A stretch of DNA of 64,000 bases from Copromyces sp. CBS 386.78 (taxonomy: Eukaryota; Ascomycota; Sordariomycetes; Sordariales; Sordariaceae). Below the pieces are notes generated by a model. That model saw only the letters and a list, made by a program, of their open reading frames with translations. It was not told the DNA's origin and did no database searches. The stretch covers positions 372,001-436,000 of the forward strand of contig MU839104.1 of NCBI GenBank assembly GCA_030685235.1, written 5' to 3'. This document shows, one piece after another, positions 11,258 through 23,202 of this stretch (its first letter is position 1; every line of letters begins with the position of its first letter). A program made the translations under genes and the position numbers.

Positions 11258-11420
11258 TATAGTAATGTCCCCTGCAAGTGCAAACCTTTTGGCGACCCGG
11301 ATTCCCAGTATCGTCTGGGAATGAGGCACCAGCAAGTGCAAAAACCCCATTAAGTGCAAATCTTCCGAGGCTCTCCCAATAGGGCCCGAATTCTTTGCAC
11401 TTTCAGGAGAAGTTACTGTA
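11258..11420. mobile_element. Second miniature TA-flanked inverted-repeat element
   Basis: A 163-bp unit with ~27-bp inverted ends. The left end starts TATAGTAATGTCCCCTGCAA at 11258. The right end, read on the other strand from 11420, starts TACAGTAACTTCTCCTGAAA; both continue into GTGCAAA. The outer ~16 bases share the pattern CAGTAANNTCCCCTG with the element at 9796-10164, so the two look like related families with different interiors. AAGTGCAAA recurs internally near 11276, 11333 and 11354. The left CA to TA change is compatible with RIP. There is no coding capacity. Confidence 0.65.
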
Positions 11421-12375
11421 TGAACTGGAGTTGGATCTTGTTGCTATTCTTGGATGTGGAGGAAATCAACCCGTCGGTGGTGGAGTTCGCCTAGGTATGT
11501 AATTAGAGGTATCATCCGTTATCCGAAGCTCATCGGAGGGTTGCCGAATCTCGATTCGATCATTTACGCGACAACGATGGAGCCGAGCATGAATGAATGA
11601 CTTGATGACATACAGTAAGTGTATCGAGAAGACGATAAGCTGGGGTAAGATGAAGGCTATCTCCAGATGTGGTCCTGTACTTGAAGATAGGCGACAAAAA
11701 TCCATCCCGCGTATAGCGCGGCATGTAAGTCGGTAACCGACACTGCTGCGTCACGAGACCCCCAATATATTTACCTGTGCCACAAGAATCTCGATTACCA
11801 AGGAGAGGATAGAGGAGATGATTGAGGTGGCATTGCGGTGTGCTTGGAGCGAATTGCTGTCCATTCTGGGAATTGCATCAGAAGCTGCCAGGACTATGGA
11901 AGACCAGGAAGTGTATCTCTTACCAGACAAGAAGTGAAACCTCAGGACCTGTTAAAAGGATGTAATATCGGAAGGCGGACAAGGCTTTCGTGTGATACAG
12001 TTCGGATCAAGGTGAGATGACAAGCCAGGGGATCCTAGCCCGCGTCGTGCTCTACGGGAGTAGGCCATCCGACAGAGGGCAGAAAGGGAATCTAATTCAT
12101 TCTTCAGTGTCTGCTTCTCGGCTTTCACGGCGCCAAGTGCCTGATTATCTTGATTCTTAGGTAGCTTCCGCAGGCAAAGAAGGCTGAGACTAGCACATTG
12201 CCTTGAGTTAAAATTTGCCCAAATGCGATTGGGGATTTTGATAGTGCAAATTGTCGGCATCATCCTCCATCGATCGTCGTAGAAGAAGACGTAACATCCA
12301 TTGGTACCCTGGACGGCGAGGTTAGGAACGCTTTTCGGCAGGAATGAGTCCTAGAGGTGGGTTTTACGACATTTG
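11421..12375. other. Gene-poor stretch between two miniature elements
   Basis: No gene is supported. One minus-strand frame at 12263-11952 (103 codons) includes a helix-like Lys/Glu-rich piece (AVKAEKQTLKNELDSLSALC) that might be another coding relic; it has no domain and no clear start. Confidence 0.4.
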
Positions 12376-12765
12376 GGGCGTGTTTGGTTCAACCATCAAA
12401 ACAAAAGTTTGTATGGGGAAATTATCCCTGTCAGCCAACACATTGCAAATCGTAAGATAGATCCGGCGTCGGACCTCCTTTACCCCCTGTACCCCCTTGT
12501 AAGCTGAATGCACTAGGCTCTTGGCCGTACCTCCCCTGTATGCGCCGTGCATGTGCTTGCATGAGGTCTTATCAACTTCCTAATCCGGTATGGTGATAGT
12601 TCATTCTGTTGGTTTCTATCTTCACGGGTTGGACCATGAAGATAGAGCGTTTTGTTAGTTGACAGGGTACAACGCGTCAGTCGCGTACTGCAGATGGCGC
12701 TTTGTACCCTCCTCTACCCCTGTCAAAAACAGATGGAAAAGTTGTTGGTTGAACCAAACGCGCCC
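12376..12765. mobile_element. Miniature inverted-repeat element with 3-bp target duplication (PIF/Harbinger-like)
   Basis: Ends are ~24-bp inverted repeats. The left reads GGGCGTGTTTGGTTCAACCA from 12376; the right, on the other strand from 12765, reads GGGCGCGTTTGGTTCAACCA. Each end is flanked by TTG (12373-12375 and 12766-12768), a 3-bp duplication as expected for PIF/Harbinger elements. GGG-type termini also fit that superfamily. The 390-bp body has no transposase, so it is a non-autonomous copy. It differs from the two TA-flanked elements nearby. Confidence 0.7.
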
Positions 12766-12768
12766 TTG

Positions 12769-15700
12769 ATTCCGGTCTCAGGCGTAAAAAGAGAAGAAAA
12801 AGAAAAGAGAAACAAATTCCCAATGGTTGCTCACATAGACGAGCTGAGAACGACTGCGGCCCGAAGAATGGGAACAGCACGTCAACTTGTGCGTTGGCAC
12901 ATTGGGAAATGGCCAATTAGTGGCCGAATTGGAGCCATGGCGGACTCTTGCAGTTCGCATCCATCCCCTTGGGTTCACTAGGAAGCCGAACTCCGACTGG
13001 TGGTAGGGATGTTTGGCTGGGATGTTGAACCGCTGGTCCCCGGTGTAAGTGGCCAGGCAACCAGAAGTGCCAGGTACATTGCCCCCGATATAGTCCTGTT
13101 TGGCCACTCATCAACCGCCTCGCCAAGCCAACTGTAACACATCCCATTCCGACTCGCCGAGTGATCGTCTGACTGGCTTCGGACACTGCAGCAAAACCCG
13201 ACCTCCGTTTCTGCAGATACGGTGCGCGCATAATCTCCGAGCTGTTCTGGTGGCTTATGGTTCACACCTCACCACAGTGCTTCACAGCAGAGGAAGAGAT
13301 CTCGGGGATGGGGGAAGATGATGAAGGCAACCAAAGCGCCAGGTTTGGTGGCATTGACGCCCAATTCTTATGCCGATCATGCTCGGTGCTCGTCCACATT
13401 GGATAAGCTTGGCAGGACCTAGGTGAGCTCAGACACAAAAGGTCGGAATCTGTACCGATCGTCCGTTTGGATACCGATAGGGCAGCAGTACGTATCTCTA
13501 CGGCTGATCCCATTCCAAACAGACAGTGACTGTTGTCGTCTGCGGAAGGGCCGTCAAATCCACGTACGCAAGACACCAAGGAAATCGAAGCAGGGTCAGT
13601 GTTTGCCAAGGTGAAGAAGGAACAAGCTTACGCCAGCTATAGACAAGCTATAGAACTGGGAAGAAACTTCATGGCCCGTTCGCCAGGAAGAAGTCACAAA
13701 CTTGAGGGCCCAAGCCGCGCTGCTGGCAACACAGATTCTGTATGGTGATTAGTAGATTGAACATCACCTCGCAAAGAAGACATACACTGACATTCGTACC
13801 CTTGAGCAACTCGGCCTGCTCTGGACAATCTCGTTGCCAGGCTCTTTGAATACCTCTTGACCACCGTGATCTTGATGAGGCCCTACCATGTTCTGGTTGA
13901 CAACTGCTGCCCGAATGCGCGATAATTGCGAAGGTGCCATGAGATTCGGAATGCAGGTGGACTATCTAGTATAGTTAGGGCTGGGAGTTGCGTGGTTCGC
14001 ATGAACGAGAAAGGGGAAACAGAACGGCCAAGTCCAATATACCTCAACAAGGCATCATTAGCGGAAGACACGATTCGAGCTTCCTCCGTGAGGCTGGATA
14101 GCCTGGTAGGTCTCGTAGTTTCGTAGAACGTACCGATGAAGGGGTGACGGGAAGGGATTCACGCCCCCCAACTAGAGTATAACGTCGAGTGTTGTCCAAA
14201 CATGGTACGAGACGAAGTGCCGGCTGCTATCGTGACCACGTTAGGCCCAATTTGGCATCCTTGATACTTGCGTGGCCCACACATCCTCGAGAGACCAGCA
14301 CAGGCCGAAGCACTGACACTGAGAGACCGGTCTCCACCAGTTGGATTGCTTGATGGTACTACTGTGAGACTTGAGATTTTGACTTTTATGCTTGGGCAAG
14401 AAGCACCGTGGCATGAGTCGGCATGGAGCAGATACTGGGTTATTGTAATCCATTCGCCCGGAGCAACGGCCCAGGTAGTTCGTGATATCCTCTTCAATAC
14501 CATTTGTGGGTTTGATAAACATGCAAACTGATGGGTTGAGTGTGTCATGAACTACCGTTTGTACCATGCTGCGATGCTACATCAAGGGGAAGGTAGTATG
14601 CCATCGGGACGGCACACTCAAAGTGTCGGTACTGCAGTGGGTTGGTAGTCGAGCAGGCATAACGGCCATGTACTGTACAAAATCCGGTAGTGCCATCCAT
14701 GGCTGGCGTGAGGAGGAAAATAGAACTTGACAAAGAGGAGCTCGGGAGAGCTTCCATGCACACATTGCTTGGCTCAGGTCCTTGGGAATGGGCTCGATGA
14801 TTGGCGGGAACTCTCATTAGTTGACTTTGAGTAAGGCGTAGAGGTACCTAGATAGCCATGCTAGACAAGATGGCGGAGCCGGTGGACGAAGGGAAGCGAG
14901 TCGGAGGTGACTGCCATTCAAAGTGGTCCTATCGAGATGGATGCGGGGAGCGAGGTCGGTTGGAAAGACGGGATAGAGAAGTCGCCGAATGACCGATACT
15001 TGCGCCAGTGGGTGCACTTGCTGTCAGTAGGCGATAGCCAGGGCAGGGACGGAACGGCATCTCCCGCGATGACATGCCTGGTGGTTGAGAAGAGGAAAGG
15101 ACGATGAGTGATGGCACCCTGTCTGCCAGAGAGGTTCTCACCAACGCGCCCCCCGCTTTGAAGGCTCTTACCATTACGTTCCTGCCACTTTGTACCGTCA
15201 CAATGACGGGAGGAGAAGGTTGGATTGCAATTGCCAAGTTCTGGGGAAATCATCACGGAACCAGACGGAAAGTGTTCAATCCCGGGCATGTCGTTGAGCA
15301 GGCCGTTAGGGCAAGGGCCCACCGGCATCAGGGGTACGTAAGGTACCCTTATGCAGCGCATAAGGTAGCACTCCGTAGTAGGTAGCGCAGACTAGAGAGC
15401 GTTTGGTGTTTTATGCAGTAGTGCAAACTCTAGCCGCTTGGCCCTTCTCGGATGCGACATTGCTCACTTCACACTTTGTCCGTCAACTCCCGTTTTCGAC
15501 TCCGGACGGGTCGGGCTTTGCTTTGACAGCACCCTCACGCATCTCTTATCCGGACGAGGGAGGAACAAAACACTACCCAACAAATATAATACACAATGAT
15601 ACTCCGAGTATCAATATCACGCGCAAACACTTGCATGTAAGTCACCGTCGCCAACATGTTTTTCTAGGTCAATATGCCATCCTCGAAATGCGAGGGGTTG

Positions 15701-18199
15701 ATAGGCAGTCTACCTCTAATAAGAAACAAATTGATGACTGCCGCGAACCCCATAGTCCCCATATTGCTTTCGTTTCATGTTGGTCCCCATACATTCCATT
15801 TCGAGTAGCCCGTGCTAACCTTGTAACAGGGCCGGCCGGTGAGACCGGTCACCTAGGTACGGTACCTCTATGGCACGAGTCCGCAGGTACAGAGTCCCAG
15901 ATAGCCAGGTACATGTACGCCGTGATATCTGGGACCTCCCAGAATAACATGCTCGCGGAAACCAAACGGGGATTGGCATTAGCATCGTCATCAGCCTCAT
16001 GCCGTCTTCTCCCTGGCCATTGCATCTCAGCTGGTCTGGGGACTAGGGGTCGATCTTTGCTTGATTGCAATTCACGAAACATGTCACGTCCGTAATAACG
16101 TTCCGAAATATGGCATAAGAACATTGCTGATATTGAGTGTCAATTGCTACCCACTCATCAACCGTGAACAATAGTTTTCTGGACGAAATTCGTTATTCCG
16201 ACGACAGTCTCTGCTGATGCAATTTACAACTACAGTATTCGGCACGATCCTTGAGGCGGAACTCAGGCTAGAGGATATTTCACGAGAGATGAAGTGGCAC
16301 TGCAAAAAGCGGCAAGACGGCTCGCAAGAGCAAACGTTTGTTTCGCTAAATGTGATCGCACGCAAGACTGCAATTCCTCGACGTTGAGCTTACTACCACT
16401 AAACCTGCCGCGGCTCCGTCCGGGCTACCCAATGCCGGGTTGCAGAAAGATCCGCATGCTACACAAAGAGGCTCAGACTACCAATGAATGTGTCCAATTT
16501 ACGGCACAGGACAAGAACCACACGTTTCTGCGCCCCCATGGTACAGGATAAGGCTCTTGGGCTGCCATGAGTAGGCAGAACTGAGGGTATCTCTATACAC
16601 AAACCTAAAACCGGGTGTTTCCAGCTTATGTACCTCGGATTCGTCATGTCGGACAGCCAAAGAGGTCTCTGGTTTCCCCAGACCTCATTCGGATCGAGTG
16701 TGATAAGAATAGGTACGTCTACCAAGTACCTCTACCTCTCTGTTAGCCGAGCAACCAAATCCTACCGTGGCTTGAGCTTGTCATTGCAGGTTGGATATTG
16801 CAAAAAGGTCAATCCGCTTCCATTTTGCTACCTCGTGACCCTCCCGCCCCACAGTCACATCACCAACATGGAGGACTTTTCTCGCCGAAAAGCTTGGTTC
16901 GGTTGGATGCAGTTGCATTCACAATAAGCTGTCTTTTTGCGCTCGTCTTTTTCGCCGTCAATGGCAAACGCAGGACTTGTACGGCTTGGCACGCTTGCCG
17001 GATTTCCACGCGTACACTACACTTAACTTTATTTCAAGAGTTGCTGGGGAATCTTAGCGTCAATTCCTCTTTGCAGCAGTTTTATTCGCCGTCCGGAATG
17101 AGCTAGGAAATTTCCCCATTCATAACGACCCCTGCCCCCTTACATCCAAGAATCACGTTCCTCAAGATGAGCAGGGCCCCTATTCTCATCAAAAGAAATT
17201 CATCCGGGAAATCGGACGATTAACAAGCTAGGGCTGACTCTGTGTTTGGCCAACAAGTACAGGTACGTACACAAGAAGGGTCTGCGTACCTGTTTTTGTG
17301 TCGCACAACGCAAGAGGCAAAGGCACAGGCACAAACTTGTGTATCCCAGATGTTGTGAGACACGATCTTCATCAGGGCAGCACCCTTCAAGTGGGATCAA
17401 TGGAGGACATGGCAGGCTCCTTTCAGGCGTCCAGGTCTCAGACAAGATTCCCCTCTCCCGTCCTAGGCTACGGTACGTCCCGTGGTTCGTTGCCCATCAT
17501 CACCTCGCGTCGTCTCATACGTCCATCCAAGTGGATGACATCGACCCGGAACCAGTCCCTCAATATCGCCGGAACTCGATGGACGATACTACCTACGTCT
17601 CTAGGATCCGTGATCATCCCAATCGAAACAGCGGGCCCCTTGTCTTCCTTGTACCTCGATATGTACTTCACCTCTATCTTGCACACCCCGCTGCCTATCC
17701 ATCTTACCCACCGGCATCATGGTGCCCTTGCTGCCCTGCCGCTCCTTGCTACTGAGGAGATGGCCTCTAGGCTGCCCAATCCTCGCCCGTCTTGGCCAAC
17801 ATCAAAGGTAACCTTGTCTAAGGTATCCGTACAAGCCAAGAGAGGCTCCTTCGTCGACCTCGTCAGTGCTCTCACAACAACTCATTTGCTTGCTCACCAC
17901 TTCCAATACTACCGCCAACACAGACGCTGCCTCGCTTTCCTCTAAAAATACTTAAGACTGCCTTCCGGCCGCTCTCAAGGTGCTTCTGGTTTCAAGTGAA
18001 AGCATCATCATCACCTTTATACATCCTCTCTTCTACCATATCAGCCTCTCTCCAACTCAGCTTTGTTAGTCTCACACATATACTCCTACTTCTCAATATA
18101 CATTTGAGCCTACACAACCACAACAGTTGTCTTCACACACATTCAAGTCACTATCAACAACCATTTTCCTCGTCCTCAACCATTAAAGCAATATTCAAC
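12769..18199. other. Long gene-poor interval upstream of the small peptide gene
   Basis: About 5.4 kb with only short or alternative-start frames (the longest are 15403-16095 and 17298-17945 on the plus strand), none with a domain, good ATG or splice pattern. Short GGTAC/AGGTAG-type repeats recur (for example near 14845, 15855, 16713, 17262). A 12-bp inverted repeat lies at 14474-14485 and 14545-14556. From about 17940 to 18199 the sequence becomes CT-rich and is probably the promoter and leader of the 40-residue peptide gene. Confidence 0.5.
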
Positions 18200-18322
18200 A
18201 TGGCCATCAAGGAGTACCAGCCTCTTGTCAACCACTGCTGCTCTTTCTGCTGCAAGGCAGTTGACTTTGGTACACACGACTACTGCCCCGTGGGCGCCGA
18301 GTGTGCTAGCTGCCCATACTGA
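18200..18322 (+). CDS. Small cysteine-rich peptide (40 residues)
   Basis: A 40-codon frame starts at 18200 in a very good fungal context (AATATTCAACATGGCC) and ends at TGA 18320-18322. The product has seven cysteines, two as CC pairs: NHCCSFCCKAVDFG, then DYCPVG, and ECASCPY at the C-terminus. There is no signal peptide, so it would be intracellular. CC-type spacing suggests metal binding or a redox role, but it does not match the Neurospora copper metallothionein as I remember it. The ~200 bases before it are rich in C, T and A with few G, like the long leaders of strongly expressed Neurospora genes, and an AT-rich TATA-like stretch lies near 17944-17952. Codons are mostly C-ending (GCC, ATC, TAC, GTC, AAC), as in highly expressed genes here. 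It stands alone in a gene-poor region. The function is unknown; it may be regulated by stress or development, which is inference. Confidence 0.6.
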   Translation: MAIKEYQPLVNHCCSFCCKAVDFGTHDYCPVGAECASCPY

Positions 18323-19037
18323 GGCTATCATCTCATCCTGAAGCCTTGAAGTCCCAGGGCTGTCCCATCGGATTGGGCTGGCTGCATCATGCCGCCCCAG
18401 TCTATGCATGTCGTCTTAGTCTGCAGATGATTCCATACCGGTCTCAGGTTTAAACCCCAACGAAAGTTCACCATGGCCGATCCATAGCGTCCTTGCTTCG
18501 TTGATCTCGCGTCCTTCCCGTCAGCTTTAACCAGTTCTCGGGTGGAAGCCGCTCGTTAGAGTCACTCATTGGCTCATGGCATACGACAAAACAGGGCCTC
18601 AAGGCCTTTCGTCCAAACACCCACCTTTACTACAACCGTCACAACGCCAATTCCTCACTGACGATGCATGGCTTCTGGAAAATCGAACAAACAAACATTT
18701 CCTCGCTCCTTCACTCTCAACTGCCGCCAACAATCAACGGTCGTACTGCAGAAGCAAGTCTGATCTACAGTACATCCCTTGCAAGCATACGACACTACAT
18801 ATCAGATGCATGAAATTCGTGCAATTTATTTGCGTCCTGCTTGCCTAACAACCACCGTGTGCTTCTCAGCTCGTGCTCGACGATCGCAGGTGGAAAAGGC
18901 TGTCTGTTGTTCATGGCCCTTCCTATCTGGCGGACGAGACTACACCATCCCCAACCACATTTCCTTTGGTCATTGGTCTCAATTCTTCTCGAGCTGGGGC
19001 GTTTGTGGACCTCTCTTTGTTTTTGTTGTTGTTGTTT

Positions 19038-19260
19038 GGGGGGGGGGGGGGGGGGCTTTAACCGGGATTTTACTTTTACAATTACACCAAAAAAACCCCC
19101 CCCGTTTATAAGAAAATGGGTATAACGAGGCTTACCGAAAAGTTTATAATNNNNNNNNNNCGCCGGGCGCGTCCCCCCCCCGCGGGCTCGGGGGGGGGGC
19201 GTCGCGCGTCTTCGGGGTGGGGGGCGGGGGGGGGGGGGGGGCGGGGGCCCCCCCCCGCTT
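19038..19260. other. Assembly gap in homopolymeric low-quality sequence
   Basis: Ten N occupy 19151-19160. On both sides the sequence collapses into long runs: about 18 or more G from 19038, A then C runs near 19089-19104, and alternating C and G runs from 19174 to 19257. This looks like poor read ends joined across a gap of arbitrary length, and not like biology. Anything called across it should be ignored. Confidence 0.85.
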
Positions 19261-21649
19261 TACGCGGGATTTTCCTTTTCCTCTTCCTCCATCTCTCCGC
19301 CTCGCGTTGAGACGACATGGGGTCTACGGAGGCTTCCGTCTCTGTTTCTCTTGCGCTTAACTCACGGACGGATAGTACGGCAGGGGAGAGGAGAGCTCTC
19401 ATATCGGGTAGGGATACAACCCTACTCCAAAATGGGGCTCAAGGCGTTGTGTTACCACTTCCCCGACGTGGTGGTGGTCGGGATAGGGAAGGTGTTGCTG
19501 GAATAATTGTCCTTGTTTTTTGACTGTTTGGACGGGACGGACCCCTTAGCTTGCCTTGTGCAGTTTCTTATCCCCTTTGCCGTGCATAGCAGAGTTTTTC
19601 TTTCCTGTTTGGAGTATTTTAGGACGGCGCTTTTGGGTGGGAATACCTATGGTGGGGAACCTGGAATTACGGGAGTCATGGGAATCGGGAAGGAGGACTT
19701 TTGAAATTTAGTTCACTCTTTGGCTTAGTCAATGTAACACTAATCACTTTACATTGTCAATGCCTCTATCAGTTTGCTGCTACCCTACGGTGTTCATAGG
19801 ACACATATCTCCTCAGTTACCTTACCTTCCTCCCTGCCTACTGTACTCGACCGCAGTAGCGTTGAGACTAAACCCCTCGGTCAAGGTACGAATACAACGC
19901 AAACATGAAAGAACATCGGGAGAAGCAGCCACCCTGGAAAGCCAACTGACGACCAAGCAAAGTTCCTGAAATTCCTACTGCAATAATGATATGATAACGC
20001 CGTCATCCAACCTGCCTCACACTCGCTAAAAATATTCTCGAAAGTCAACGCCAACATGTTTGCCTCCCCCCCTTAACCTCACTTCGTTGTCTTTTTCCAA
20101 AGCCCTTCTCCACCACCATCTTTCCCCTTGGTCCTCTTGCCATAATCCTATCCTCCCCAGTCCCCTTCCCCGACTGGAGTCAAATTCCCCTTGCCCCTGA
20201 CGTGCATATTCCCCCAGTCTGAAAACATGGGCCCCCTGAACTCAACTCCTCCCGGGCCGCAACCCAGATCTTCGCGGATTGACGGTGTCAAAAAAAAAAA
20301 AAAATGACACGGCCCCGCAAGTGAGAAGACGGCAAGATACTAAAGAGAGGGAAGTGTCCGAGCGAGCGGGCCGAGCTGCTTCGATTGACGATGTGTTTGG
20401 ATGCGTGATTTTACTAATAATGACTTTCCCGCCTGGATAGTATGCGTGATGTCTCACCGCAGTCCGAAGTGAACGACTGCTCCGTGTCAACAATATTCCA
20501 TATTAATGCTATCTACACCTGTCTCTCGAAAGAAATTCTAGTCCGACTACTGGAGAACTCCCTCGATGTCGCTTGTTGCTCAAAGTCCAAACTGTGCCGC
20601 ATCCCTCCGATTTGCTGTGCCAAAAGAGGTTGCATGGAAGACTTGAAAGGAAAACAGAAACAGAAGCGATAACCTGTTTTGTCACGGACCTCTCTCGCTA
20701 ATTCCATGCTTCTTTGAATGGAACTATGGCGGGTCGAATGGATGTGGACTTTTTTGGGGGAAAGACGGATCGTGTGTCTTGCGCTCCTTCTCCAAACGAA
20801 CTTGGTTCATTAATCTGGGCTTTTTCAACAAATGTCCTTCCCAACAAGAGCCGGTTCAAATTCCCCCGATACACTCCACATCTTTGCATAATATTTCACT
20901 ACCTACGGGAAGAGCAACAGGTACCAAACTATTAGAGCCTTCCTCTCTTGAGAACGGAAACCTCGCCGATCTCAGACATTTCATAAAAGTGAACATCGCC
21001 AACTAAAGAAGGAGTGAATCATAAAAGTAAAAGATAACCGAATCTCCTAGCAGTCACCCATTCATTCTCTCACCTGCACTTACTCCCACTTGCCCCCCGC
21101 TCACTCAACCGAACCTATCCCACACATCCCCGCCCTCAAACATCAAACAACAGGGCGGACGGCTCGGGCATGAAAATCATACGCTACACCACAGACAGGC
21201 AGACGGGATGAGACCGGCGTACCTAGTTGTACAGCTTTTACGGCACGGCACGACACGGCACACGACACGGAGTAGGCAGTGTTGTGAGGGGACGTGCTGG
21301 GTAGGCTGGACAAGTAAGGTTGGCCATCAGGGTATAGGCATCGCAAGTCTATGCGTAAGTCAGTCTTAGCAGAAGTGATGTGGTATTATCGGCATGCCGG
21401 GTGGAATATACAGTCCTCGCATACAAACAACTCTAAGGTGGGTATAACTTCGAACCTATGACCGGCGAGTGACATAGGAAGAAGTTGAAGCAAGGCTAGA
21501 GGAGTGACCTTCAAACCAATACCCTGCCCACACTGTCGAGAGTCGTTGATGCTGATGCCGACCGGAGGAATCGCCGTAGATAATAGACAGAGAGATAATA
21601 TGTAGGGAGGGTCTGAAATGACGAAATGCCGCACTACCCACGCCCACAA

Positions 21650-21817
21650 CTACCGCTTCGACTCACTCGATCTGCTTTTGCTCAAACAGGTGTGGCGCCG
21701 GGTACAACTGGTTTCGACCAATCTGCTGGTGAGCTGATGCGGGTCGCTAGGTTTCTCGGTTTCGCTCCAGTGACAGGATTAGCTTATAAAAACAGATCGA
21801 GTGAGTGGAAGCGGTAG
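21650..21817. repeat. Long inverted repeat, 30-bp arms with ~108-nt spacer
   Basis: The arm 21650-21679 (starting CTACCGCTTC, containing ACTCACTCGATCTG) matches the reverse complement of 21788-21817 at 28 of 30 positions. A transcript would fold into a 30-bp stem. The outer bases are C-TA at both ends, so a TA-flanked miniature element is possible, although TA is itself palindromic and proves little. No coding frame is inside. Confidence 0.7.
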
Positions 21818-23202
21818 GGCTTATGCTTGATATCCTATGGAACCGTTGAAGCACATCACACCATACCGCCCGAGACAACACCGTGTGAGCATTTGCTGGC
21901 TGGCAGCCTGGCGGAAATTTCGCCGGTAGAGCTCTCGTTGGTGGAGAGGCGCCCTGTAAGTGATCACGACCGTTGCAGTAGAGGTAATCATGAGGTTTGG
22001 GTATGTATGTAGGGTGCTAGATTCTGTTCAGCCCCAGGCTCCCATAGTAGGTTCCGTTAAGGTGGTGGTAGGGTGTGTATATACTCTGTGCAACTGGGAG
22101 AAGAATCAACCGACATGAGATGAGATGCGACGAGACCTATCCTCCTGGGTTTGAACAGAGCTGAGCTTGTGACTTGTGAGTGTCGGGTGAAGTGATATCT
22201 GACTTTTAGTTAGCGGAGAGGGGGGTTTTGCGGTGCAACTCTCTAATTTCATGATCCACCATATCAGTTAGTGACCAGTGTTGAAAACGTAATCCAACAA
22301 CCCGTATCCATACTTTTGTACCGTCTATCGCCCTCGGGTATTCTTGCCAAGGTCCAGTGCTTCCGGCTGGCTGTTGCTTTTCAGATACCACATGATGAAA
22401 GTGGAATCTCCTCATTGTGTATCGGTACGCCTTCTGCTAGAACGAAAAGGTCTTGGTCCACAAGACAGTATCGTGATTAAAACATGATTATATGAGTGTA
22501 TATACAACGAAAGATGATGAAGATGCTTCTGAAATAAGTCGAGCTGAGTACCGTCCGAAACATAACGCCGTTCTCCGTAAGTTGTGGTATCTCCAGAAAT
22601 CCTAACAAAACCAATTTAGTTCAGTCAAATCGATCAACCCAAAGAGGGAAAAGTTAACTTTGACCCGCCCCTGATATTCTTTTCCATGCTTACTTTCTCT
22701 TTCCCCCAGCCCCGTTCCATCGGTCGTGCAACATGCGAATCGTCCAAAACCTCCATGAATAATACCGGTACCTTATGCGCAGGCCAACGCGAATCCACAA
22801 TTCCAATCTCACTTCATGCACATGCGCTCTCGACTGGGGTAATTCGTTGCGGGCCACCATCACTCATCCGCCCTATCCCCGCGCAGGCGCCGATGCCATT
22901 CGCCAATAGGCAATGGGCTAGCCTTGCGAGATCCTGCACCCCCCCTATCGAAGGGCAGGATGCATGCCCGAGACGCAATAATGGCCTGATGTCTTGGCCG
23001 GTCTCCTACCTATGTATGTCGCACTCCACCTCCCTAAACCGTCCAGGAATCGGGATTGTGTGTTCATGTAAGCAGACCGTCGCGGGATAGAGGAATTTTC
23101 CTCTTCTTGCAGTTGCATAGGGATTCCACCACCGGGCACGAAAGGTGCAATTGCACTGGACGGATAGAGGCGTGGCCCGAACGCCGTGTGGAGAGAACGC
23201 AA

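Larger units (their letters stand above)
18323..23202. other. Gene-poor interval between the small peptide gene and EXO70
   Basis: No gene is supported across about 4.9 kb. It includes the low-quality gap region (19038-19260), a run of A at 20290-20303, and the inverted repeat at 21650-21817. The open frames are short and without domains; the longest (22686-23090) has no supporting motif. Confidence 0.5.

Noticed and set aside
15403..16095. 230-codon plus-strand frame
   Set aside because: It begins at TTG; the first ATG is deep inside, the composition is not protein-like, and no introns or domain support it.
17298..17945. 215-codon plus-strand frame
   Set aside because: It begins at GTG and runs through the likely promoter of the 40-residue peptide gene; no domain.
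22686..23090. 134-codon frame downstream of EXO70
   Set aside because: No domain, a composition typical of random GC-rich sequence, and it overlaps the expected EXO70 3' region on the other strand.
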